Source: Chrysophaeum taylorii
Lineage: Eukaryota > Sar > Pelagophyceae > Pelagomonadales > Pelagomonadaceae
Assembly (NCBI GenBank): GCA_029834535.1
Contig: JAQMWT010000028.1
Coordinates: 124,001-188,000 of the forward strand
DNA length: 64,000 nt
Direction: 5' to 3'
Shown here: positions 1 through 11,600 of the stretch, in pieces
Position numbering within the stretch: the stretch's first letter is position 1
Layout of the letters: the number at the start of each line of letters is the position of its first letter
Made by a program: the position numbers and the translations under genes
The notes under the pieces: generated by a model
What the model saw: only the letters and a program-made list of their open reading frames with translations
The model's database searches: none
Told to the model about the DNA's origin: nothing

Positions 1-42
1 CTGTTCTTACGATTACGGATTCAGTAGGACCGTCACGTCGGT

Positions 43-1407
43 ATGGACGAGACCAAACTCATCGCGGCCGTAAGGGGGGGCGAAGCGAGCGCCGTGGACG
101 TGGCGTTGGCGACGGGCTGGGATCTGGAGGAAACCGAGTTGGCGCTTGCTCGTTTGATGGTCGACACGGGTGGCTCCTATCACGTCCTCGGCGAGGGCGA
201 AGGCCAGAGGGTCGTTTACTGGTTCCCGCCCGGCTTCGAGACAAGAGCGCGTCGGCGGCGGTTTCGCGATGACATCGTTCGACCCGCGCTCGAGTCCGCG
301 GCTGCGATCGGTCGGATGACGTGCGGAGCGGCGATCCTCGTCTCGCTGACCATCGTAGCGGTCGTCGCCGTCGCCGTCGCGGTGGCCTGGCTCGTCGCAC
401 ACAGCAACAGCGGCGGGCGAAGACGAACAGTCCTGCCGCTCAACGAGGGCATCCGCACCTGGAACCAGATCTCGTTGTTCTATTGGTGTATGGGTGGCCA
501 GAACCCATTTTTTCGGCCCATCTACCCTCGGGTACCATTCTGGTGGTGGGCGAGGGCCGCGCGAGACGTACGGCGAGGCCTCGCGCGGCGGGAACGCTGG
601 GCGCGGCCCTGGAACAGCGATGCCGACGTCGAGGAGGAAGTTCGCCAGCCACTCGTTGGAGACCCGGCTGAGCCCCAACAACAGCAACCCAAGAGCGCGG
701 TTCGCGTCCTGCACGCGTTTTTGTTCGGGAGCGACGAGGAGGAGGAGGATGAGCGCTTGCAGGCTAAGGGATGGCAGATGCTCGGCGCTGCCATCCGGCG
801 CGCGGGCTGCGTCTTGCCTCCCGAGCTCCTTTCCCCTTACCTCCCAGAGCCGCCAGCAACCACGAAAGGACTGGACGCCGCCGCGGCCAGAGCCGCCTGT
901 TTTTTTAAAGCCAAACCGGTGCCGGTGCCCGACGCCGGCGGCGTCGTCCTCGAGTTCCACGCGCTGCGTCACGCGTCCTCGTTCGAGATCGACTTGCCGC
1001 CTTCTCTCGTGGAGGCCCCGCGCGACTTTGGCGTCACCATGAACGAGGCTTTCGCGTGCTCGGCAGCCGGGGTCGCCAACCTCGTCGGCATCTCGGCCAT
1101 CTACTTCGCGTTGGCGCACGGCTTCGACTTCGAGGGCCTACTGCCCCCCGCCTCGCGCGCCGCGAGACGCGCTCTCGCGCTCGTCGTCAAGTTGCTTCTC
1201 GTCTACGCTGTACTCTTTTGCATTCTGCCCGCTCTCCGCTACGCGGCGCTCGTCGTTGCCAACGCGCGTCTCGCAGCGAGGAACGACACTCGCTCCAGCC
1301 TCCGCCAGCATGTCGACGCCCAACTCCAGATCCCCGACTCGGCGCTTTCGAGAAAGGCGCGCTTTGCGCGCCGACGGGCGGCCCTGCTCCTCGACGACCG
1401 GAGTTGA
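43..1407 (+). CDS. Plastid/cyanobacterial membrane protein of the Arabidopsis At5g03900 family
   Basis: The 454-residue frame starts at an ATG only 42 bases into the window, so an upstream exon with a plastid leader may be missing. The order of parts matches the At5g03900/cyanobacterial family, which carries the label iron-sulfur cluster biosynthesis family protein although its biochemistry is poorly known. There is a winged-helix-like N-terminus with a DTGG turn (about 41-44), a WFPPGF motif (about 60-65), a hydrophobic segment at about 93-119, and an aromatic stretch (FYWCMGGQNPFF, then FWWW). A segment beginning VLHAFLFG and running to LSPYLPEPP follows, with an acidic insert. Two more hydrophobic segments lie near the C-terminus (about 345-360 and 380-405). 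It is probably an envelope or thylakoid membrane protein. It converges on the next gene with a 200-base gap. The family assignment is by motif recognition, not by search. Confidence 0.7.
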   Translation: MDETKLIAAVRGGEASAVDVALATGWDLEETELALARLMVDTGGSYHVLGEGEGQRVVYWFPPGFETRARRRRFRDDIVRPALESAAAIGRMTCGAAILVSLTIVAVVAVAVAVAWLVAHSNSGGRRRTVLPLNEGIRTWNQISLFYWCMGGQNPFFRPIYPRVPFWWWARAARDVRRGLARRERWARPWNSDADVEEEVRQPLVGDPAEPQQQQPKSAVRVLHAFLFGSDEEEEDERLQAKGWQMLGAAIRRAGCVLPPELLSPYLPEPPATTKGLDAAAARAACFFKAKPVPVPDAGGVVLEFHALRHASSFEIDLPPSLVEAPRDFGVTMNEAFACSAAGVANLVGISAIYFALAHGFDFEGLLPPASRAARRALALVVKLLLVYAVLFCILPALRYAALVVANARLAARNDTRSSLRQHVDAQLQIPDSALSRKARFARRRAALLLDDRS

Positions 1408-1610
1408 GTCGCGTTCTTTATCCTTACTTTTTCAAAGTACCACCACCTCCGTCTTGGTGGTGGTCGAGTCGGAATCTTGAATCTTCCTCGGGGGCATTGG
1501 TGTTGGTGCCTGGAATTATGCGCTGCTTAGCACGCTCCTTTTTTTTGCAAACGAGAGCGAGCGAGCGCGCGAGTGGCTTGAAAGAAGAAGGTGAAAAGTC
1601 CGTACTACTA

Positions 1611-3489
1611 CTACGGAGCGAGGACTGCATCGAGCGCCGCAGATAGGGCGGCGTACTTGGAAAGGTAGGTGGCAGCGATGAAGCCAGACATGAATGTGCC
1701 TACGATACCGACGGTGACGTGGTCCTGGCCGACGAGATAAACGTTATCAACGCAAGTCTGGGTGTGCAAGGCGAGCTGCGCGTCGACCGCGAAGCGAGCG
1801 AGGGAGTGATTGAGGCCGTAATTGGCGCCGTTGGTCGCGGCGAGATAGTAGTCTGTGGTAAGGGGCGTTGCGACCACGGTGTGCCGGATCTTGCCACGGG
1901 TTTTGGGGTAGCGCTTGTAAAGGAATTCCTCGAGAAGGCGGTCGCGCCACTCGGCCTTGATCTTTTCGTACTCGGCGCCGCGGTGCTGGAGCTTGGTGTC
2001 GGACCACCTGCTGAACCACTCTGGACGGACCTGCGAGGCGTGAGGAGGAGGTCACAAAAGAGCACACACGAAGACACACGGACCGGGGCCAGGAGCTGGA
2101 CGGTCGAGAAGGGGTCGTCTTTCTTCGTATCGTCCTTGGCGGAGCCCGGAGATAGGAAGCAGATCGGCACTTTATCGGTTGGATTTTTGTACGCAGCCAT
2201 CGTGTTGTCGTGGCGCCAGTTGCGACACATCCACGAGTTGGCGGCGTCGAGGCCGAGCTCATCACTGGTCCCCTCGAGTCCCACGAAGACGTAGACGAGC
2301 GCGACCGAGGGCTCGAGCGGCACGAGGTCGAGCGCGGGCTTGGCTCGCAAAAGCGGGAGAAGGTTTTTGAAGAGGTTGTACCCCCCGGCGTTACAAATAA
2401 CGCCGCGCTTCGCCTTGAGAAAGACGCCTTTGCATTCGACACCACCGTCTCTAATGGCCGTGACCGAGGCGCGCACGAAGACGCTCGATCCACGGCGAAT
2501 CAAAGCCGCGACGATACTCTTGGCAATCGACTGGGCACCCCCCCGCGGGTAGTAGGCGCCTTTGTCGAAGTGGGAGTCGAGCAAGGCGTGCATCGCAAAC
2601 GGCGCTTCTTTGGGAGGCACGCCGTAGTCGCCGAAGAGGTAAGTCACGGCGCCGATCGCGTCCTCGTCGAGCCCGCAACGTCGCATGACTTGCTCGGTCG
2701 TGCGGCCCCACGCGTAGTGGTGCAGCGGCGCCATCACCTTGAGAACCAGCCGCGCAACCCAGAGCGGCAGCGCCTTCAAACCGAACCCCACTGCGGCGAT
2801 GGCGCGGGCGAACGCACACGCGCGCCAGTACCGCGCGAACGCCTCGGGTTTGCCAAAACGATCGACGAGCCGTCGATCGTTCGAAGCGTGGTTCGCAGAA
2901 AACTCCAACACTTCCTCCGTATCCATGTTCACTGCGTAGTCGTAGACATCGTCGCACTTGGACCACTCGAGCGCCCCATCCGTCACGACGTCCCAGAGCC
3001 GCCGAAGTTGATGGAGCCCGCCGACGTAGTGGACGCCAACCTGCGCGAGGCAACAAACTTCGAGCCGCGAAAACTATCGACGCTGCCGACCACGTCCCAC
3101 TCATACCCTCGCTCCTCGAATACGTGGGTCGAACCCCCGCAGACGTCGTGTTGCTCGAGAATCACCACCTATTGGAGGGGAAACAAACCTCTTCGGATAA
3201 AAATATTGTTCGTTCGCAAAAAAAAAAAACAGCGTCTCGCCTTGTAACCAACACGACTCATCAAGCTGGCCACGGTCAAGGCCCCGAGCCCGGATCCAAC
3301 AATGATGTAGTCGATCGACGTCTGAGCGACGGCCTCCAACTTCTTCACCGACGCTCCGTTCTTCAAGATCGACGCGTCAATCTCGTGACCCTTCGGCAAG
3401 CTTGCGCGCGTGCGCCGAATCTGCAGCGCGCGAAGCAAAATCGCCACCACCGCCGCCAAAACCATCACGATGCACGCGGCCCACACCAT
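1611..3489 (-). CDS. Retinol saturase-like FAD-dependent oxidoreductase, four exons
   Basis: Exons 3241-3489, 3094-3168, 2084-3040 and 1611-2030 join in phase 0 into 566 residues. Introns are 3169-3240 (GC-AG, 72 bp), 3041-3093 (GT-AG, 53 bp) and 2031-2083 (GT-AG, 53 bp). The start is the ATG at 3489; a longer frame begins with TTG. A hydrophobic N-terminal anchor (about 1-20) precedes the dinucleotide-binding motif GSGLGALTVAS (about 65-75). Then come VVILEQHDVCGG across intron 1, GVHYVGGLHQLRRLWD across intron 2, the family block YGVPPKEAPFAMHALL with YYPRGG, and the C-terminal VYLVGQDHVTVGIVGTF. These are hallmarks of all-trans-retinol 13,14-reductase and its carotene-isomerase/desaturase relatives. 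Probable role: FAD-dependent saturation or isomerisation of a retinoid or carotenoid at the ER or plastid envelope. The exact substrate is unknown. Confidence 0.85.
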
Positions 3490-3833
3490 CGCTGTTGCCA
3501 ATCACCCTGCTTCAACTTGGAGCGACGACGACGTCGGCAGTCCTCGCCAGCCCTTTGTCCTTTCTGGCTCGCACCACAACAGTTGTTACGATAACCCTAG
3601 TTGAAATTGCATCTTCCTTGAAGGGGTTTGTAAATGATGTCGGGGCACGGGCGTTGAGGGGCTTCGAAGGGGTTTGTTTTTTCTTCCGCGCACTATTTTT
3701 GCTGCCACCGCAGCACACGTCTTTCTCGTTTGGTGCGCGCCCCCACAGGGAATTAACTTCCGTCGCGCGGAACTCGTCGCGAGTATGGTGGCCGGCCGTA
3801 CGACGAGTAAGGTGCCCGTACTTGAAATGGGCC

Positions 3834-4086
3834 GGTTGGCAGCCGGAACGTTCGCCGCAGTGGGACGGGGTATGACCGGGGGGCGAAGACGGAAGGTTAT
3901 CGACGATTGTTGGTTCTCAGTCACATCGCGGTCTCCTCGTCGCATGGCGACAAGCTTGATGGTCACTCTCCGCCAACCGACCTTTCGGCGCTCCTCGTCT
4001 ACAGGCCCGTGATTCCGGACTGGCTCCTGTCGGTCCGGCCTGGCTCCCATGCTCGGGAGAGGTCTGAAGTTAGTTAGTTAGTTAGT
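3834..4086 (+). mobile_element. SINE-like retroposon, full copy, with 15-bp target duplications
   Basis: This 253-bp non-coding element begins GGTTGGCAGCCGG and ends in a (TTAG)n tail. Flanking 15-bp direct repeats TACTTGAAATGGGCC lie at 3819-3833 and 4087-4101. The same sequence recurs at 44720-45260 (inverted, disrupted) and as fragments at 27000-27107 and about 7357-7425. A weak tRNA-like A box (CCGCAGTGGG, about 3855) and B box (GGTTCTCAGTC, about 3912) can be proposed, which fits a Pol III origin. The variable-length target duplication and simple-repeat 3' tail fit reverse transcription by a LINE. Confidence 0.75.
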
Positions 4087-4683
4087 TACTTGAAATGGGC
4101 CCTGTCGATGAAGCCGCGGACTGCGCGATCGAGCGCCTCCGTCGTGTTTTAGCAGCCCCTCTTCTCGCAGCCCCACTTTTCTGAATGAATGCCTACCTGG
4201 CGGAGCAGTTCGTAACAGACCGCGCCGTCGTCCGACTCGTAGGAGCCAGCCACAGTGCGCTTCTTCGACTTTTTTGGGTACTCTGGATGATGTTCAATTA
4301 TGCGTATAATGGGGTAGGCGTTGCGTCGCGCTTCATCGGAGTACTTCGCCGAAATGGTTCGTGGGAATAACTACCGGTGCTCCCAGGCCCCAAGAGCTTT
4401 CTTCTCCATCTTATTATTATTGTTGTTAATAAAAGAAGCGAGAAAGCGCAGAGTGGGCGACAGAAGCAGGCGTCCAATGGAAAGAAAACGGAGAGGAACA
4501 GAGAACCGAGAACCGGGAAAACGAGTGCTGTCGGGGAAATAGCAAATATGAAAAGAAGAAGAGAGCAAGATGGAGAGGTAAGAGAAGAGGGGGGTGCATG
4601 CAGAAGGGGCGACTCGAGAAGAGTAATGAGGTCGGCGACGGAGCTGAAGGACGAAGCAGCAGGAGAAAATATTGTTGTTATCA

Positions 4684-6650
4684 TGGTTTGCAACTCCCAG
4701 CCTCAATGAGCCAGAATGGATGAAAATACTATTTTGCGAAGAAACTCCCATCCTCTAAGAGCCAAAATGGATGATCGCCGAGGAAGCGATAGAAAAAAGA
4801 AGAAATGATTACAGAGGACGGCGAAGAGACAAGCAAGAAACCGCGACGGAGGCGGCAGAAGCAGGGAGCTAACAGAGAGAAAGGAGAGAGAAACGAAGAG
4901 AAGAAACTGTGTTAGGACGGCAAAGAAAGATGAAGGAAATGAACAAATGGGGGAAAGGAGATAGCAAACTAAGCGGCAAGCGGATAATGTAGAGGAAAGT
5001 GCGATCGCAGAGAAACGAACGCAGAACAATCGACGCAAAAAAAGCACAGTTGTCGGCGAAGGAGCAGAAGGACGAAGGAGCAAGCGAGATGCGACCCGAC
5101 GAAGAAGAGAAGTATTAAGACGCAATAAAAGACAACGCTACGTGGAGAGAGACGGGAAGACTACACTACGAAGCGCTCGAAGGACGATGCCGTCCATCCT
5201 AAACTGGTCGCCGTAGTTTGTTCAGGGCAATGCGGTATAATGTCATGCGAACGTATGTCATCAGCATCAACGGCACAAGCGACAAAAAATGGCAAGGACC
5301 TCCGCCGGCAAGGCACCGCGGACTAGGGTATTAGCAGCGCCAGTGCCATCGGCAAGTGCAGGAGAACGTCGCTTCCGTAAAACAAGCGCCACGGAAGTTC
5401 GGTAAATAGAAAGCCGGGAAGTCAAATAGACCCGCAAAGCTGTGCCCGCAAGTACAAGACGATGAGGCAACATAATAGCCACACAACTCTGTCGAGCCGT
5501 CGTCAGAGTTAACACTATTATTACCAGTTCTGAAAGTCGAAATGGAGGATCGCATTATTATCATTATTATCATTGTTATCATTGTTATGATATGCCAAAA
5601 AATCTGAATGAAGGATCACACGAAAGGCGGGAGTGGACGTAAAAGCCGCGGCGTCACCGATGTGCAGGTGAGGAAAAGTTTAGGGGGGGCACGTAGGGGA
5701 AAACTTGTTGGGACTTAGTTCGAACGCAGTGCCACCACGACCGCCGTCGCCGCCGCTGCTACCCACCGAGTATGAGGCTATCAAAGCCCTGCCGCAGTGC
5801 TAGGGTAGTTGGGTGATCCCGCGTTGCGAATGTCGTATCACGCGGAAAGGATAACTAACCGAGAACGCGAAAGGGAGTGACTGATCAAGCGAAGCCTGAT
5901 CCGAAAAGTGTTATAGTTCGAGCAAAGGCGATTCCCGACGACAGCCGGAGCGAATATCAAGTCACGTACGAGCGCAGACGACACGCCTGTTTTTTTTTTA
6001 TGGCGAGCAATTCCTCGGCTCTTCGGAAGAGCTAGAATGGAGGATCGAAGAGGAAAAGGAAGAAAACCACAAGAGCGGCGAAGAAACAAGCTGGAAGAGC
6101 AACCGCCAAGTTCAACGAGCCAGAATAAGGGATCGCACATAATGCAGAAAAAAGAAGCAGGAGGCTGGTATCCGCTGTCGCAGGTCGGGCAAAAACGAGG
6201 GGGAGGAGGAACCAAATAGGAAGAGGAGATGTTGGTTCGGAGGCAAACTGCCGTTTAATTGATATTATGGCTACTAACTCCTAGGCTCAAAGAGCCAGAC
6301 TTGAGGATCTAAAAGGAAGAGAAAGAATGAAGAAAAACTCCGGGGACGGAGAAGAAAGAAACAGGAGCAAAAGGGAGGGCAGAATATCAGCGTGTCTCGC
6401 GACGTTCGCACTGCACTTAACGAGGTGCTGTGTGAATGCGACCTGGCTCTTCCTCGGTGTCTCTCATTTAACGCCCTTGATGACGAGCCCACCTTCAAAG
6501 ACACACATTTTGTCCTGAGAGATTGCCATCTCTCGCACGCACGCTACAAGCAGACACAGGGAAAGTATGGTATTGTTGTTGTTATTATTTTTTTATTACT
6601 ATGATGACGGCAAGCACCCCCCAAGCTCAAAATGCCAGGATGAGGAACAG
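4684..6650 (+). repeat. Cluster of degenerate hairpin repeats (GGCTC-AAA-GAGCC core)
   Basis: At least six diverged copies of a short core, reading roughly ATGGTTTGCAACTCCCAGGC followed by TCAAAGAGCCAGAATGGATG, lie near 4684, 4741, 5523, 6008, 6272 and 6612. The best copies contain a perfect GGCTC/GAGCC stem with a three-base loop. Most are preceded by an AT-rich microsatellite and followed by purine-rich DNA. Further copies lie near 39478, 45395 and 45470, so this is a dispersed family. Its class is unknown. Confidence 0.6.
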
Positions 6651-6944
6651 CAAGAAGATGTAGAAATAGAAGCAAGAGGCTGGGTATCCGCGGCGACACC
6701 TCATCGCACGTGAATCAAAAAAAGAAATAGAGGGGGAAGGACGAACCGATTTGGCCCCCGCTCAGTTGGATGGTGTGCCCTCGCATGGGGGTGCCGTCTT
6801 CGACCTCCCGTTTCGCTCCTAGCCCGCGTTTGAGCCAGGTTCGAAACAGGCAGACTAATAAACCTATCCTTCTCACACAACGCACCAAAACCCAGAAGCC
6901 CCCGTCTTTGCGCTGAACACCGGAAGGAGTTACCCACTTTCGCC

Positions 6945-7695
6945 TTCCTGGCACCCCCCTCATGTCTCCACACAACACACCGTAACCCCCAAGCCCCCGC
7001 GCGTACTCCCCCCTCGTAGCAGTCGACCTTTATCCTTTGGTTGAACCCTCGAAGAGTGGTTTCACCAAAGCTTCACCAATTGAAACCGAAGCTCTTAGGG
7101 TGATTAATGCGTTAGCGAAACCGTCGTCGCCAGCTCAGTTTTTCAGTATGTTCGATACTAAACGGATCGCAGAAACGGGAAGTTCAATGTGCGTCTGTCC
7201 CGTCTGCAACGGTGTTCTTCCGCATTTTCTTTCTACTTTTTTTTCGACCTTCAAAAACCCCCGACTATGCTCCGCAAACCCATTACCGCCAATCAGGCAC
7301 ACCCGTCTTGCCCCTCTCCTCTTATCAGTCGACCTTTAAAATCCCTCGTAACTGACTTCAGACCTCTCCCGAGCATGGGAGACAGGCTAGACCGGCAGAA
7401 GCCGGCCCAGGATCACAAAACCCCTCATGTCTCCGCACAACGCACCAAACCTTCAAGCCTCAACACGCACCCCCCTCCCCCCCTCAGCACTCGACCTTGG
7501 AAAACCCTCAAGTCACGACTAGGCCTCTCATGCCCATCTACGCCCTTCAGGCACATCCTGCGTGTCCCTACACAACGCACCAAAAACCTTCACGCACCCA
7601 CGCCCCCCCCCTTTTAGCAGTCGACCTTCAAACACCCTTCAAGTCCCGCACGCACCCCCCCCCCACCCCCCTTGGCAATCGACCTTAAAAAAACA
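6945..7695 (+). repeat. Array of degenerate C-rich repeats ending AGCAGTCGACCTT
   Basis: About five units share the order CTCCRCACAACGCACC, then CTTCAAGC, then a poly-C run, then TAGCAGTCGACCTTTAAAA. Unit ends lie near 7032, 7340, 7500, 7630 and 7690. The same cassette occurs inverted near 41528-41560 and 44575-44650 and forward near 57743-57770, so it is dispersed. No open frame is associated with it. Confidence 0.6.
7357..7425 (-). mobile_element. Fragment of the SINE-like element (tail end)
   Basis: The segment containing ACTTCAGACCTCTCCCGAGC and ATGGGAGACAGG matches the tail-proximal part of the element at 3834-4086 in inverted orientation. The remainder is missing. Confidence 0.55.
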
Positions 7696-8689
7696 CTCCT
7701 TTTTAGAAGGAATGCCCGCTAAATAAATAGAGGCAGGAGACGTCGTTCGTTCCTGTGCTATTCTCAGATCCCGCAAAAAAGATCGTTCGCTTAATCAGAT
7801 GACTGGCCATGCGCCGATCGCGCACAAAAGCCTGGAGGAGGGGCTCGAGGAGGAGGATGAGAAGGAGGAGGAGAAAGAGAAGGAGGAGGGCGCGCACACC
7901 TTCATTCCGATTAACCCCCTCGGCGAAAACACGCCGAAGAAGCGCGACGCTACGCCCCTACCCCAATAGGGGTCTAGTGCACTTACACTGCCAGAAGACG
8001 CACTACTGAATCTACAATTCGAATGACAGTGCAGTTTGCCACAAAATGCTCCGCACAAAAAAAGGGCTGCTTGAACACGATAGGGCGTTCGCGCAGTTTG
8101 CGACTTAATCCACTGGGCCCGGCCGAAGTATGTCTGCCTCACCTGCGGCGAGTCCCGCGAGACCGAAACCTCCTTCGCGGGTATAACAAGCAAGACCCGT
8201 GACCCGTAGGCGTGCGCTGCCGCAAAAACACGCGCGCGGAAACAAATTCCCCGTGTCTTTGACTCGTGTCTACGCAGAAAGCCAAACCTACAAAGTGACT
8301 ACGATGCGCGTGGAAATGCCGTGCTTGTCACTACGAATGGACATGATTATAAACTGCTTAGTATTAACTGTCGTGATGGCGCAGAAAAGAAAAAAAAAAC
8401 GGAACGAGTGGCTACCAGAAGATGCTCACCATTGACGAAGTGGGGTGACAATGCGAGACTTTGAGGTATAGCTGCGAAGAAACGTATGGGAAAGCCTGAG
8501 CTAAGCTATGGGAATAATTTCCAGAGGAGAATACTCGAGTCTGGCGGTTACGGTGTCTCTCAAATCTAATACCGCACTCCAATGAGCTCTTGGCGCATTC
8601 ATTGCCGACTTTCGCGGCGCCAACTAGCTCACGACACACCCTGGCCTGTTCTTCGGGACTCCTGTCGCACAGCAGAAAGGGCCACTTTC

Positions 8690-11600
8690 CTATGAGTACA
8701 GCGGGGTTGCGAGTGAATCCATGCAAAGTGAATCACTCACTAGTTTGTCGAGATTTGCATCTTCACCAATGTCCCATATGGGCGGGAGTGGCTCTGTAAT
8801 GCTCTTCTTGTCAGACGACGGAGCGCCGTTCATAACTTCCCAATCGTCATCAGACGATCCCTGTTTCGGACCAGTCAATTCTTCATGAATTGTCGTGAGA
8901 CTTGTCGGTCGACTTCTCATGCCAGCGGTCGCAACGCGCTCGCTTCGTTCTAGTTCCATGGCTTCGATGGCCGCCTGCTTGTTCCTCTCGCGCTCCTCGA
9001 GGGCACGCTTTTGCAACTCCGCTTCAGCCTCCAGGCGTTCTAGTCTCGCCTGCTCGGCAGCCATGGACGCGCGACGTTGGTTTGCTTTGCGCTCTATCTC
9101 TGCAGAGCGATCACTAAGCGACTCGGTAAGGGCTCTGACGTGATCCCTAGCCAGCGGTCGAGGCGTCATGTTCGCAGTTGCTACGCGGCGCTTACGCTCG
9201 GCCTCCATGGCCTCGACACTCTCATGCTGGTTGCGCGGCCTCAGCAGCTCCGATTGCGCTTCCGCCTCGGCTTCGACTCGTATGCGCTGCATACGCTCCT
9301 CTTCCATAGCAGCAACAACAGACACACGATTGCGTTCCCGTTCCGCCTCAAGCTCCAGCGCGTGCTCGATTGCCGCTGCGATACGCTCACGTTGTTCCGC
9401 ATCGGCAAGCTTTTTCACAAGAATCGTTGTTGATGTGTGCTCCAGAGCGGCCGAAACATCCGGTATAATAGACGACAGCGCAGAAGGACGATGCGAGTCT
9501 CCGTACTCCGCGACGCGTTCCGCACGTTCCACCTCCATTGCCTTCTTCACGCGAGCGACGTTCAATTTGCGCTCACGTGCCTCATCAACATCAATCTGCG
9601 CTAGCTGCCGCAACTTTTCGTGGCGTTCGCGTTCCATGGCCTCGATTACGGACGCGCGATTTTCAAGGCGCGCCGCCTTTTCAGCATTCTCAATGGCCGA
9701 TATCTCCTCGAGTTTCTGCTTGCGCACATCTTCGTATGCTACCTTGGCAATGCGTTGGTACGTCTTTCGCTCCATTTTATGAGCCTCAGGGTGCAGCTCA
9801 TCAAAAACACCACGCTCCTTTAGAGGGTTCGCGAGAGGGATACCCTCAGCGTTTTCAGACAAGCGACGGTCGCGCTCAGCCTCCATGGCAACGATACTCG
9901 CTCGTCGGTTGTGTCGGGTCTGCAACTCCGCGTGTACATTCACCTTGGCATCGGCCTGAAGTCGAGATTGGCGTTCTTCCTCGATCGCAGCCTTCACCGC
10001 TCGTTGATTCGAGACCCGTTCGCGCCCCAGCTCCAGCTCGCGTTCAATCGCCGCCAGGATACGTTCGCGTTGTTCCTGATCCGCGAAATTTTTCACTAGA
10101 ATCGCCGTAGCTCGCCGTTCCATCTCAGGTTTTAGGTGGTCAAGGACTGAAGCAAGCGCAGACGGACGGGTTGCTTCGCCGTGCACCGCCAATCGCTCCT
10201 CAAGTTCTCTATCGGCTGCGTCTTTGGCACGCTTTTGGTTTTGCTTGCGCTCGCGCTCTTGCTCTTTCTCCGCCAGCGCAAGATACGCCAGCTTTTCTTG
10301 GCGTTCTTGCTCTATAGCCACAGACACAGCTTCCTGGTTCCGTCGACGCTCCTCCTGGTGTGCCTTGTCCAAAGCTGCGAGATGTTCCAGTCTTTCATTG
10401 CGCGCCTGCTCGTGTGCTTTGCGCGCCATGCGCTGACCAGCCTTGCGTTCCACCTCATGTGCCCTCTCAAGAAATTCATTGTAGAGCTCGGCGTCTTGAA
10501 TTGGAGTGACCAGGTTGCCGTTCGTGGTTTGAATGTGCTTTGTCCCGTCAGGCTTCGACACGAACTCGACCGCGTTCTCCTCAACAAGCCTTCGCGCCCG
10601 CTCGGCGTCTTGCGCCACAATGCTAGTCCCTTGATTGTGCTGACGCTCCAACTGCGACTGAACTCCTGCTTTCGTTTCTGTGTGCATGCGCTCACGACGT
10701 TCGTCTTCCATGGCTGCGATGGCGGACTGCTGGTTGCGTCGACGCTCAGTCTCTAGTTCACGGGCGCGCTCGATTGCCTCTGCGATACGCTCGCGCTGTT
10801 CTGCGTCGGCAAGTTGCTTGACCAGAATCGTAGTCGATGATTTCTCGAGAGAATCCGCGATCTCTGGCATGACAGAAGACAGCGCAGTCGCCCGAGGGGC
10901 GTCGCCGTGCTCTGCAATACGCGCAGTCCGTTCAGCATCCGATGCCTTCTTCGCGCGAACGACGTTCATCTTACGCTCACGAACCTCATCGGCATCAATT
11001 CGTGCAAGCTGACGCAGTTTTTCTCGGCGCTCACATTCCATGGCCTCAATAGCTGCTGCGCGATTCTCGTGGCGCACCGTCTCTTCGGCCTTTTCGATGG
11101 CGGCAATCTCCGCGAGTTTTTGCTTTCGCGTCTCTTCATATGCTACCTTGGCAATGCGCTGATTCGTCTTCCGCTCCATTAAATTCGCCTTGGGGTGCAG
11201 CTCGTCAAAAATGCCGCTCTCCTTGAGTGGGTTCTCGGTAGGGGTTTTCTCAGCATCCTCAGACATGCGACGATCGCGTTCCGCCTCCATGGCCGCGATG
11301 CTCGTTTCCTGCCCGTGCTTGCGCGCCAGCTGTGAGTTTACAATTGCCTTGGTATCGGCCTGAATGCGAGCTTGGCGTTCTTCCTCGACCGCAGCTGTCG
11401 CCGCTTGTTGATTCGAGACGCGCTCGCGCTCTAGCTCCAGCTCGCGTTCAATCGCCGCCAAGATGCGCTCACGCTGCTCCTGGTCTGCGACATTCTTAAC
11501 AAGGATCGTCGTAGCTCGACGCTCAAGCTCGGGCTTCATCGTTTCGAGGACATCAACAAGAGAAGACGGCCGTACCGCCTCGCCGTGTTCAGCCAGGCGC

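Larger units (their letters stand above)
4102..8689. other. Gene-free repeat region
   Basis: I see no convincing gene here. The + strand is strongly purine-rich from about 4430 to 5150 and again near 6280-6400, with AT-rich ATTATTGTT-type microsatellites at about 4405-4440, 5556-5590 and 6565-6600. It holds the hairpin repeats and the C-rich array listed separately, plus a SINE fragment near 7357-7425. From 7700 to 8690 I see only low-complexity (GAG-rich at 7845-7890) and anonymous sequence. Confidence 0.6.

Noticed and set aside
2210-3247. Long + strand frame opposite the retinol saturase-like gene
   Set aside because: Its translation has no family features, while the minus strand splices into a complete recognised enzyme.
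4297-5125. Minus-strand frames of about 126-140 codons in the purine-rich field
   Set aside because: They are Leu/Ser/Phe-rich translations of a poly-pyrimidine strand with no recognisable domain and lie within repeats.
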